Positions 1 to 10,550 of a stretch of 64,000 bases of DNA are shown in pieces. Under the pieces are notes generated by a model. The model was not told the origin of the DNA and searched no databases. It saw nothing but the letters and a program-made list of their open reading frames with translations. Within the stretch, counting starts at the first letter, position 1, and each line of letters starts with the position of its first letter. The stretch is from Corbicula japonica (Eukaryota > Mollusca > Bivalvia > Venerida > Cyrenidae), in assembly GCA_038501625.1 (NCBI GenBank), contig JAZAYU010000007.1, forward strand, positions 1-64,000, written 5' to 3'. The translations under genes and the position numbers were made by a program.

Positions 1-2050
1 TATACTAGCAAAGCAAGATGCCATTTTGCGGCATTATTTACAGGTCGGCTTTTTAATGAACGATAATAACAATTGAATGCAAGATTGGTTTGACATATAT
101 CAGAAAAGTGCTTCCCTAGCACGTTCCATACAGTCTCGTAGTGAGAGAGATACGGACATCCCAATTGATTGATTAATGCACAAATGGAGTTTGAAGCCTC
201 TTCAAAATTGTCCAAATGTCTGTAAGTCAAATACTTTAGGTAAAACATATATGGTACTGGGTCAATCTCCGCTGTGACCATCCAATTATCAGCGTGTTGA
301 TAACGAAACTGTTTGTCGTATTTTGTCGTGCGAAACATTTCGAAAACAAGTGTCGGCGGACATATGGATATCTCTTGTCGTAAAAATCGAACACAGTTTG
401 CAAACATTGAATCAGCTGTTAAAATTTCTCCAAACCACACCGCATATCGTAAAGAACAAGATGTATACACTTTATATTGGTTTGTCCAGGATTCGAGCAT
501 TTCAATAAGGTCTAGAGTTTGGTTCATGTCTCCTAATCTGTAACAGACTGTTGCATATTTAAGTGTCATTGAAAAGAGATCGTGAATAATTCCAAATTTC
601 GCAAAGATTAATTCTTTTTTGAGATCCATTTTCTGTTTTGAAATAGAATTTGATAGTTCAATAAAAGCCGTATGGCATATCAGTCCAGGAAGCAATGCAA
701 TCGCTGCTGCTTGTTTTTGTAATGTACCACGTTTAAGACGGTGTAACAATATTCGAAACAATCTGCCACCTCCCAGACAAAAGTCATTTATAAAAAAAAA
801 CTTTTGTAATTGCTTTGCGCAAAGCTCAAAGTTTTGGTAATATGTGTAGCAATATCCGATTTTGACAAAGCACTTTCACCAATTTGCGCGTTTGTTGTGA
901 TCGCGGAAATCCTAGGGCCTAACATGTCAACCTTGATTTTTACCAGAAACATAAAATCATTTTCAATTAAATATTGTACCCTTTCAAACAATGCTTTCCT
1001 GTGACAGAAAGAAAATTGTCCTTGAAAAAGATTGACCTTTGATGATATGAAATGCGGACAGTATCCCGCTTGTACCCACAATGAAAGTGTTTTTAAACAC
1101 AGAAGAACATAACTAAAAAGCGACGTTTTCGTCCAATCATTTCCGTCCGTCCTAGCAACAGTATAGAATAGCAAATTTTTTAAGTGATAACTTGTTACCT
1201 TTTTACCTAGAAAACTTTTCTTTATCAGTTTCAGTAAAACATAGCACTGCAGCTGAATAATATTCATGCTAAACATTAAATATCGCTCAGTGAATGAATA
1301 AGATATTCTCCATTCTGCCATATTTCTATCACTCTCCTTGTGTCCAACAGGCACCAGTAAACATGTGTGCTTAGAAATCTTTTTGATCATTTGCTTAGTC
1401 GGCCAATTCGTTTTCTTTTCCTTTGATATCCAGTCGATACTCTCTGATGGCCAAGAGGCGAAGGCAAATGCTCCCACATCATCTACCGGATTATAATTAG
1501 ATATGTCCCTTGATGCAAAATCATGGATAACACTTTTTGACCACATCTTTGATGGTCCACGTCGACCGTTGTTTAGATTGACACTGCCTGTTAAAGTTCG
1601 GAAGTAACCGAACATAACTTTGTTAAGAATACATATTTTCTGGTTCTCCACCATGTAATGAAAGCCACCTTGAAAACGGAGTAGGGCAAGAAAATTTTCA
1701 TTTTTATCCAACAAATAAAGTCGACAATAACCGGGTGCAGTTTTGGCATCTTTGACCATCAACAAATTTAGATTTCCAAATTGTTTTTCTCTGTCTGATT
1801 GAACTATGGTCACGCTATCTTGATAATATAACATGTCAAAATCAGATTCCGAGTCAATAGTTGTTGTGCCTTCGGTTTGACTTCCGAACATGTGCACAGT
1901 TGTGGGGTAGGCATGTATTGAAGCCATAGCTTCAATGTGTAAAAATGTTTGTCGTCTCCTTTGGACAACATCATCATTAATTCCAATGTCTTCAAGCACT
2001 CTAGAGAGGTTTTGAGAAAATACCCGACGGTTCCTTTCTTGAGAATACAT
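1..2050 (-). pseudogene. cGAS-like receptor (Mab-21 + TPR-like), alpha subfamily copy 1, frameshifted
   Basis: Near copy of the intact gene at 23746-25821. I start it at the ATG at 2050 (MYSQERNR) because a splice-acceptor-like tract (ttatttacag) sits 14 bases upstream, as in the other alpha genes; the open frame upstream of it is probably intron. The Mab-21 domain is complete: GS at residues 56-57, D70 and D72, a third Asp ahead of FASWP, and WRISYS. The frame runs 420 residues and ends at 788 after extra A bases in the A-run near 791-799 shift it, where the paralogue continues as SFFINDLF. The remaining C-terminal half (1-787) is recognisable in other frames and has a further small deletion near 745. 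The last codons lie outside the window. It is either a pseudogene or an enzyme without the C-terminal region. Confidence 0.85.
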
Positions 2051-3889
2051 TTCTCGGAAGATTTCTGTAAATAAAATATGAAAGCGTTGAAATCGTATTA
2101 AATTTTTTCTATTCAAACAAAGCATACTTAAAGTTTTGTAATCAGAACTCTAAACTTATTTTTAGGTTCTCTTGTATAAATAATCTCTTTGTTATCAGAC
2201 AGTTGCAAACCATTAGAATAGAGATTACTGGACAACAATAGAAACTTATCCTAACAAGTGTTATTATATCCTAATTATCAACATATGATCCATTTAAGTT
2301 TTTCTTTCTTCGATGTTTTTATTTTCTTATTGCCGCCTGTCGAAGAATATAATACCTTTGAACAAAATGGTTAATTATGCATATCAGGAATGGCCATTTC
2401 CAGCAGACACAGCATCCCTACACAGCCGAAATGTAAAGTGGGGAAGATAGCATGGTTAAACAAAGACCAGTTTCAACTTTTTTAGTTGTTGTCACTTCTG
2501 TTCTTGGTCAGGTAATGATAATTCAGCGAAGTTTCTTTTTTCAAAAGTATAGCTACTCGTTGCACATTTTATTTTAACCGAAGTCCAAAACTTTAGCGAA
2601 TAAATTCCTAATTTAAATCTTGAATTACTGATATTTCGCTTACCTGCAATGTATTACGCATAAATGTCCGTAATTTAAAAAGATTAACGCACACTGTTTT
2701 CCTTTATTTTTAAATGTAAGACACCCGTATTATTTAGCTAATCAATTGTATGATCTAGTTTAGTGGTTTTATTTTATAACGCTACTTGATTTGTGAATCA
2801 ATTCTACTTTAATATAGTACAAAAATCAATACCTTATTGTTCGAGCTGTACAATTAATTTATTTTTGATTCTTTGAAGCCGTTTGCCGATCTTTCGGACA
2901 AGAAATGAGATATGTTGAATTATATTTTAATTCAGTACATTGATATTTTTAACCAGAATAAACTTATCTATAATTTAATGCTTACTTGTCTTCACAATTG
3001 CGACCTTTTCATCCGTTGCAAAAATATTTACAAGGCCTTATGGAGACCTGCATCTTTCTTTACGTCGGGAAAATACCGGCGAGCCGCTTATTTTGTGATT
3101 GCGATGTACAGCGTAACGGACACGGAGGTATGGAATATACCCAACGATATCTTTAGTGAGTAAAAAATCGCGGTCACGGACACGGAATACGCATCACGGA
3201 ACCATGGAATACCGGCCTTATTCCACAAACGCTATTGCATACGCACTTATGCTCAGGTGAAAGCTGCTACACAGTTTACGGTCATGAAGACCCAGAATTA
3301 TGTCGGAGGCTTATGCATTATGCCGGGAATCGGCCAACATGCATTTTTATAAATTGTTTAAAGTTTAAACATTTTGGAATCAATTTGCGATAATTATCAT
3401 CGTTTCTGAATTTAAGATTACTGCTACGGCTGATTGTTCTCTTCACAAAATTTATATATGTGAATCTTTTTATAGATTTATGTACCAATTGTTAATTAGG
3501 AAACTAAGTGAACGCTACTATTTCAATTTGACATCCGACACTGCGTAAAATGAACCCAAGGGACGAAGTATAACGCGAACGGCGGAAGGAGGGTAGAAAT
3601 TTTCATCTAGGCTGGTCTGACGACATTCTAGATTCTTATCCTATCAGGAGAAAAGCAGGGTAATATGAGTAACAAAACATGGCAGTTTTGTCATGCCTTA
3701 TACGCCAAGGGAATTATTTCATATCGCTTGAAAACGAAGTGAAACGCGATACATAAAAGAATCGCGGAGCATCGAGCCGTAAGAGAACCAAGCCCCTAGA
3801 ACCCCACACGTAACTTTTTTTAAAATTCTGACGTAAATAATTTAATACACGACTAAATATGACATTTCCCTATGTGAGCAAGGCCATGA
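2051..3889. other. Noncoding region upstream of alpha copy 1
   Basis: No gene seen. Bases 2051 to about 2890 match 25822-26773 upstream of the third alpha gene, so this is part of the duplicated unit; the homology stops near 2890 (ttcggacaagaaa). It probably holds the 5' intron and promoter, but I cannot place the first exon. Short frames at 2912-3163 and elsewhere resemble nothing known. Two GC-richer runs of cacgga-like words lie at 3110-3220. Confidence 0.55.
2370..2540 (-). repeat. Interspersed repeat R1, fragment
   Basis: Copy of a repeat seen at least eight times in this window. The shared core on this strand begins gcatatcaggaatggcca, followed by ccagcagacacagc and cacagcc. A copy lies at the matching place (26245-26400) upstream of the third alpha gene, so this insertion predates that duplication. 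Confidence 0.7.
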
Positions 3890-4305
3890 TAAAAATGAGA
3901 AAAATCTACAAGATTTTAGCAAACATTCATGGGACAATGACACTGTTAAAAGCATACCGACTCCAAACGGAAACCATCTGTGAGTCAGTTTTTGGAATTG
4001 ATTTGTCCGCTAAAGTTCCATTTGGAAGCATTTTTACAAATAATATAGAAAGCAAAAACAGACCGATTAAAAATAAACTCAGACATGCATTCATAGATGT
4101 ATAAAAATTCAGTTTAATACATATATATTTAATCAATATTCTAATATTCAACAATATTATACAAGTTAAACATCAATATGCTCATCGGTAGGTATCATTT
4201 TTAGAAAACACAAATTTCTTGCATCTTAATAAAGTTTTTCGTACGAAAAATCCACTTTTAGGTCAATTTCCACATATGCTTTTGTCTGGGTGAATTGATA
4301 TTTGA
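3890..4305. other. Left end of duplicated block A
   Basis: From aaaaatctacaagatttta onward this matches 50880-51190 at the left end of block B, with many substitutions. The frame at 3859-4104 is not kept open in block B, so I do not call it a gene. Confidence 0.55.
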
Positions 4306-4488
4306 AGTTTTCAGAAAACAAGCCTTCGTATATATCAGTCGAAAGTTCATGGAAAACCTTCGTATATATCAGTCTGAAGTTCATGGAAAACCTTCGTATA
4401 TATCAGCCGAAAGTTCATGGAAAACCATCGTATACATCAGTCGAAGTTCATGGAAAACCTTCGCATATATCAGTCGAAAGTTCACGTA
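4306..4488. repeat. 34-bp minisatellite, about five units
   Basis: Tandem units containing gttcatggaaaacc, ttcgtatatatcag and tcgaaa, with a period of about 34 bp. Block B at 51205-51260 has only about one unit, so the array has expanded here or contracted there. The two overlapping open frames across it are by-products of the repeat. Confidence 0.8.
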
Positions 4489-4574
4489 GAATAATGGCAG
4501 AGTTGATAAACATACGGAGATTTTTTCTCCCAAAGTTTGATTGACTGTATCTTAGTTTATATGAAAACCATATA

Positions 4575-6839
4575 TTAAATCAATTTTGAGTTTTCCTTAT
4601 ACAGTAAAAGGCCGAGAAGCCAATTTGCAGCATTGTTATTGGGTCTTCGCTTCAATGACAAAGTGTAATACTTGAAGGCTAGAGTAATCTGCCCTTGGTT
4701 TGCATACCACTGACCAACGAGATTGTATATCGTTTCTGGATGAGCTATGGGAGAACTAAAATGCCGGGTATTTACGTATCTTTCCATTTCCAACATTACA
4801 TCATCAACTAGCTTGTTTTGTCCTACTTCCTTATATAATAGGATAGCCTTAAGGTAATAAAAATAAGGTAGCGGGTCTATTTCAGCTGTGTCCATCCAAG
4901 ATTCCGGTCCCGCATGCCGGGTTTTTCTGTCATGCTTAGTTGATCGATACATTTCGTACACAAGGCCTCGTGGACATATCGGCAGTTCTTGTTGTAGAAA
5001 TCGAACACAACAGGCAAATTTCCAATTTCCGTTTAACGTTCCATTCACAATCATTTGCTGCGGGCAAACAGTGTAAAGGTTCTCGTGGGATCCTTCCTTT
5101 ATTAAATATTCCAAATACGAGAAAACTTTGCTGTTCTCGCGCAACACGTAATGTATAGTTGCCAATTTGAGAACCGCTGACACCATATCATGATTTTGAG
5201 AAGATTTAAGTTCGTCTAGTATGTTGTCACAAACAGGTTGTCCGTTGGATACGCATTCAGACGCCTCGATGGCCGCGTGATTACCTACAATACCTGGAAG
5301 AAGAGCCCGTGCAGCCTCTTTTTCTTCCAAACTGCCGTTTTCTAGAACATATCTCATTCTTAATTCTTTCTAATACACCTTTCTTAGTGTCATCCTTGGC
5401 AATGTTCTTTCAGAATTGACCAGTCCGATAACGTCATTCGTAAGAAGGCTTCTATATTTTATTTCGATATACCGCAAATAGTGTGTAATATGAACTGAAC
5501 TTTGCATTTTAGACATAATTTGATTTTCAATTTCGTGTAAATAAGTTGTTTCATTCTCAATCAAAAGATTAACACGTTCACGTAATCTTTTCCTGCCATC
5601 CAAAGAAAACTTCCCCTGAAATAAATTTATTTTGCTATTGATAAAGTGTGGACAGTATCCCGATTGAAGCCACAATGCAAGTGTTTTCAAACACTGAAGA
5701 ACAAAATAATAAAGTTTATCTTTTGTCCAGTCCCTTTCATTCGACGCAGCAACAGTAAAGAATAGTATTGTTTTAAGATGATAACTTGAAACTTTCTTGT
5801 TCAGAAAACGTTTCTTGATCAGTTTAAGTAAAACGTAACATTGAATTTGCACTGTATTCATATTGAACATTAAATATCGTTCCGTTATTGAATATGAAAT
5901 CCTCCATTCCACGAATTTCCGATCGCTCTTACGGTGGCCAACTGGTACTAGCAAGCATGTGTGTTTTTTAATTTGATTCATCATCTCATGGGACGGCCAG
6001 TTTGCCATACGTTTATTACATATCCAGTCTTCAGACTCAATCGGCCAGGAGGCAAGTGGCAAGGCTCCAACATTATCTATTTTACTTTCGTCTACTGTTG
6101 TTGGTCCGCGCCGTTTCGTAAAAGGTGGTCTTTTAGTTAAACATTTAAAGTTTCTCGTTTGCAACATGGCTTCATTTTGGACACATATATTTTTGTTGTC
6201 GCAGACGGGATTTTGAATCAAGACAAAACCTAGCCGATAACTTTCAAATGAGCTTAGGTGTAGATGATCATTAGGCGAGTGCAAGTGTTGATAATATCCA
6301 TCTAAGAGTAGATTTGAAATATCACCAGGCGAGAATAAGTTTTGGGAAATCGCAAATGAGATTGCGCGTTGAATATCTTCAAGCGAGAGTGAGTTTTGAG
6401 AACTCTCACGCGAGAGTATGCTTTGAATAACTTCAGGCGAGAGTGAGTCGTGAGAACATTCTAATGATAGTAAGTGTTGGATAAATTTGGTCCAGTCTGA
6501 CAACAACAAGTGAACGCGACAGTAACCTGGGGCAGTTGTGTCGTCTTTAACAACCGTAAAGTTACATTTTCCATGTACCTTTTCCACATCTGATTGAACA
6601 ACATTGAATTTTTTATAGTACCAGAGCTTATCAAGATCAGAATCAGCTGTGGCAGTTCCTTCTGACTGACTTCCTACAAAGCGGGTTACTTCATCCTTAA
6701 AATGTAGGTCCAACATGTTTTCTATGCGAGTAAACGTTTTTCTTCTGGTTTGAACGATATCATCGTTAATGCCCTTTTCTTCAAGCTTGTTTGACAGGTT
6801 CACAGAAAATTCTCTGTGCTTGCATTTGAATGTTGACAT
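4575..6839 (-). pseudogene. cGAS-like receptor, gamma subfamily copy 1, internal stop codon
   Basis: One frame of 755 codons from the ATG at 6839 (MSTFKCKH, aligned with other members' starts) to 4575, broken by a TAG at 5370-5372 after 489 residues. The gamma paralogue at 51356-53455 reads LFSDEELRM here and has no stop at this point. Before the stop is a full Mab-21 domain: GS at 56-57, D68 and D70 in DSDLDKL, a third Asp in IDNVGAL before ASWP, WRISYS, and YCPHFIN. After it comes the TPR-like region (FACCVRFLQQE, YNLVGQWYANQG). A loop at 6290-6480 carries an inserted internal repeat. An acceptor-like tgtttacag lies upstream at about 6885. It may be a pseudogene or encode a nucleotidyltransferase-only protein; it points away from the beta gene at 10551. 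Confidence 0.85.
6290..6480 (-). repeat. Internal coding repeat in the gamma copy 1 loop
   Basis: Imperfect units with ttcaagcgagagtgag and similar words encode S-x-E-x-S-x-x-S-L-S-x-E-x-I-Q-like segments. They lengthen the loop between the GYCR(V/I)HL motif and the KN(I/K)..C segment. The gamma paralogue has a shorter, mostly unrepeated loop (about 53030-53115). Confidence 0.6.
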
Positions 6840-7295
6840 CGTGGTTTCTGTTACTCGACAGCACTGGCACAGCACATGCGTCTGTAAACAAAATCACATA
6901 AATAGTATTTTCCGCAAAAACATTTCTTTAAAAATTGTGAAAATTGCCAAACTCATTAAACACAACTTCCGCACACAGCGAAGATAGTAAAAGAGAACAT
7001 GTGTTTAAAAGAATATCAATTTCAGTATCAATATTTCAATATCAATCGCACACCACAAATAATTAACGAAAAATTGAACCTTTGCGTTTCCACCTTTGAA
7101 GGGTGAGTGTTAAACAATGTGTCACCGGGGGTTTAAAAAAGTTATAAAACTATATTCTACATATCAAGAGCTTCATCTTTTGTTGTTTTTGGAATTGTCG
7201 CTGCAAATGATTTTTAGAAGAAATGTCAAAAAATCTGATCCCGATCGAAAAGAAAATATTTCAGATAGTAAAATTTGCTTTTTCTTCACGGCGAC
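6840..7295. other. Region upstream of gamma copy 1
   Basis: Bases 6840 to about 6955 match 53456-53570 closely, including the putative intron acceptor. Bases 6955-7290 are missing from block B, where sequence passes straight into the trinucleotide repeat. No gene seen. Confidence 0.55.
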
Positions 7296-7353
<58 letters not shown>

Positions 7354-7379
7354 GTAATAATAATAACAATACTACTAAT
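7296..7379. repeat. (AAT)n microsatellite
   Basis: Nearly pure aat repeats with a few interruptions near the right end. An array at the matching place in block B (53572-53739) is about twice as long and starts with act units. Poly-Ile frames here are artefacts. Confidence 0.95.
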
Positions 7380-8552
7380 TTTAAGTTTGTAAGGTAAATA
7401 TCTTGAAGCGTAATACAATAGCTAAATGTTTGAAAGAAACGAATGCCCTATTTTAATTTAATTGACGTTCAAGTGACATTTTGCCCATATAAGATTAATA
7501 ATCAATCATATCATCATCTTTTGCGTTGATAAGAGTTTCAAAAAAGTGCAAGCATATTTAAGGACTACACCTTACATTTAAGGAAATCTTTGGATAGGAA
7601 AACTAAATGGAAAAGGTACCTTCGGACAGTTTACGTCATTTCTTGAAATGACATCATAAGGTTGAGCAGACGACATCAAAACATATTAACACAAGCACTG
7701 TTAAGTATGACAAAATAAAAGAGAATTGTAAGTTCTGTACGAATATAGTTACATAACAACTGAACTTTCAAAAATATTACCAAAGGTACATTTCGCATAC
7801 ACCATCAGCTAATTATTATAGTGGTTTTCTTGTTACATTTGTACATGACAACTGCAAACCGTTTATTTCAAAATAATGAACTCATGAGCGCATTAAACTT
7901 TCAAATATATATATGAACGTATAAATTATAAAGAATACTGAAAAATAGACTCGACATGAAGAGTTTATAGCATAAATAAAATCTATACTTAATAAAGTTG
8001 TTAATTTATATATTTTTATTAAATATTGTTGAATTTAAAAATATTTACCTGAATAAAATATCAACGAAAACCCTCCTTTAAAATATATTAATGAAAATAT
8101 GTCCTAAGACCAGAACGCATTGATTTTAAAATATCGCGAAAGCCGTCCACAATCAATATACATGTAATTTGAGAGATCTTTTCAATAGAAAATTACTTTA
8201 ACTAGCTTAAACGCTTGTACAGCTCTAGTGGTTTTCGACAATACAGAAAAAAGATATTTGAACTTACAGTATTGTGTTTCCTTTATACTTAAAAGGGAGT
8301 AAACCACACTACGTCGTTGATAGGTTATGACTTACTGTTTTAACGGTTTAATGTGTTGACACTTCAATCAACCCATTTTTATCAGTTTATGCAACACATA
8401 TTGAAGTAGTACATGTATTAAGACCAGTACCGGGTTTGTGTCTTTCTTATGAAGATCAGAAAATAATGTCATTAGAAGACTATTAAATTAAATATACAGC
8501 CCAAATTTACCGAGAGAACAAAGAGTGGTTGACTCCTGCAGTTGAAAATGTT
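7380..8552. other. Noncoding stretch of block A
   Basis: Bases 7380 to about 8256 align well with 53740-54588 in block B. At acaatacagaaaaaa the two part: block B goes straight into the 31-bp minisatellite, while block A carries about 940 more bases. No gene seen. Confidence 0.55.
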
Positions 8553-8709
8553 TAAGGATTGAATCGATAGTTGATGGTTTCCATTTGGGTTTTGAAAACA
8601 GTTGGGTTGTATAAAGTTTGTGAATCCGGAAGGGCTTCACGCGTACTTTAAACAATCCAACTGTTTTTCATACCCAAATGGAAACCATCAAATATTGATT
8701 CAATCCTTA
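8553..8709. mobile_element. Palindromic MITE, possible TA target site
   Basis: Inverted repeat of about 60-65 bases per arm (taaggattgaatc at the left, its complement at the right; arms continue through tggtttccatttgggt). TA flanks both AGGATTG ends, suggesting a Tc1/mariner-type nonautonomous element. Absent from block B, within the 940-bp difference. Confidence 0.7.
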
Positions 8710-9199
8710 TATTTACACTCATTAATAATCTCATTTATACAGAAATAACTAGAAGATTTCGTAATATTATGTTTTTTCGAATGGCTGTTGGAACAGCTAT
8801 GTTGACGACAAAGTGAATGACGGCACGCTTTTTCGCAGCAACTCGTGGCAAAACGTGCGTGCAAGGTGACGTCACACGTCAAAATATCGTGCAACGTCCA
8901 ATAAATTGTGAACGGCTCTACTGTAGCCACGCCTTTTAAATAATACGTCACACTGTTTACCATCAGAACTTATGATTCGTTAGAATAATAAGACTTCATA
9001 GTGGAGGATGAAGTTGAAGTGTAAATATTTAAATTTAAATGAGCGTTAGATGTTTAAAACAGTTAATAAGATAACCCTGTGGTGTCTTATTTGAAATTGG
9101 TCGTTGTATAAACCCATGCTCTGTTTTCCTGTCTGCGTGATTACTGTGTGAAGAGGCTGTTCTAGACATGAATATTTCACTTAAAAAATATTATATGAA
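8710..9199. other. Noncoding stretch, block A only
   Basis: No match in block B and no convincing gene. The 87-residue frame at 8700-8963 resembles no family I know. Confidence 0.45.
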
Positions 9200-9930
9200 G
9201 AAACACATACACGTAAGGTTCTCATATGACCGAACACATACACATCATGTTCTCATATGACCAAACACGTACACGTCAGGTTCTCATATGACCGAACACA
9301 TACACGTCAGGTTCCCATATGACCGAACACATACACGTCAGGTTCTCATATGTCCGAACACATACACGCCATGTTCTCATATATCCGAACAGATACACGT
9401 CATGCTCTCATATGACCGAACACATACACGTCATGATCTCATATGGCCGAACACATACACGTCATGTTATCATATGAACGAACACATACACGTCATGTTC
9501 TCATATGACCGAACACATACACGTCATGTTCTCATATGACCGAACACATATACGTCATGTTCTCATATGAAGAAACACATACACGTCATGTTCTCATATG
9601 ACCGAACACATACACATCATGTTCTCATTTGAAGGAACACATATACGTCATGTTCTCTTATGAAGGAACACATACACGTAAGGTTCTCATGTGACCGAAC
9701 ACATACACGTCATGTTCTCATACGACCGAACACATATACGTCATGTTCTCATACGACCGAACACATACACGTCATGTTCTCATACGACCGAACACATACA
9801 CGTCATGTTCTCATATGACCGAACACATACACGTCATGTTCTCATATGAAGGAACATATACGCGTCAGGTTTTCATATGACCGAAGACATACAGGACATG
9901 CTTTCATATGACGAAACACTTACATTTCCG
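9200..9930. repeat. 31-bp minisatellite, long array
   Basis: Tandem units of about 31 bp containing ccgaacacatacacgtcat and gttctcatatga, roughly 23 copies with scattered variants. A shorter array of the same unit is at 54590-55065. Because 31 is not a multiple of three, three units give a 31-residue period in a chance frame (9288-9539). Confidence 0.95.
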
Positions 9931-10550
9931 AACTTATACAAGTTTCCTAAGTGGAGTCCTTCCAAGCCACCAAATTAAATCATAAAATCATAACTATCTA
10001 ATGGCTGCGATTTTTTCTACATTTCGCGATGACTATCAAGATATATCGTGCAGAAATGTACCAACATACTCATTTACCAACTCAAATTACATGTGGTTAA
10101 GTTAAACAAAGCTTTATCAAATATCTGATATTATATTGAATAGATACATTGATCCTATATTTTATCTTTAAAGGCCATTCGATAACACCGTCAAACATGT
10201 TAATATCATGTCTCAATAGTGTATGCACGTCAAGCGATCATTAAAATGCTTGAGATTTAAATAAAATGCAACTGAATGGATAATAAAGATCTTATTCCAA
10301 GTATTGGAATAATATATGATTTACTAATATAACGTGTCGATATTATACGCTCTTTTAGAGAAGTCATGTACAAACTGAAATTGTTCGAGATGATGTTGCC
10401 TAGATCCATCGATTCCGTGTGATGAATTAAATTATATGTGATTTCAAGATGCAATAAAAGTAGGCAACAAGTGTGACTATCAGGAAAAAATTCAAGTTTT
10501 ATTCTATGTATAATTTTAGATAAACAAAATTGCACGTATAGTGTTCAAAT
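9931..10550 (+). promoter_or_regulatory. Conserved upstream region of the beta genes
   Basis: Matches 55066-55714 upstream of beta copy 3 almost base for base. Part of it (about 10005-10180, with ctacatttcgcgatg and atatatcgtgcagaaatg) also matches the inverted sequence at 49950-50115 upstream of beta copy 2. It lies at a similar distance (about 370-390 bp) from each ATG. A likely role is promoter plus first noncoding exon; tgcacgtatag just before the ATG could be the intron acceptor. The function is inferred from conservation and position only. Confidence 0.5.

Noticed and set aside
2912..3163. 83-residue frame
   Set aside because: No similarity to known proteins, no conservation in the paralogous unit (homology ends near 2890), AT-rich composition.
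7117..7418. Small membrane protein from poly-Ile frames, also at 53560-53742
   Set aside because: Frames arise from the AAT microsatellite on both strands.
9200..9930. CRISPR-like array
   Set aside because: Units are contiguous without unique spacers and the DNA is eukaryotic; it is a minisatellite.
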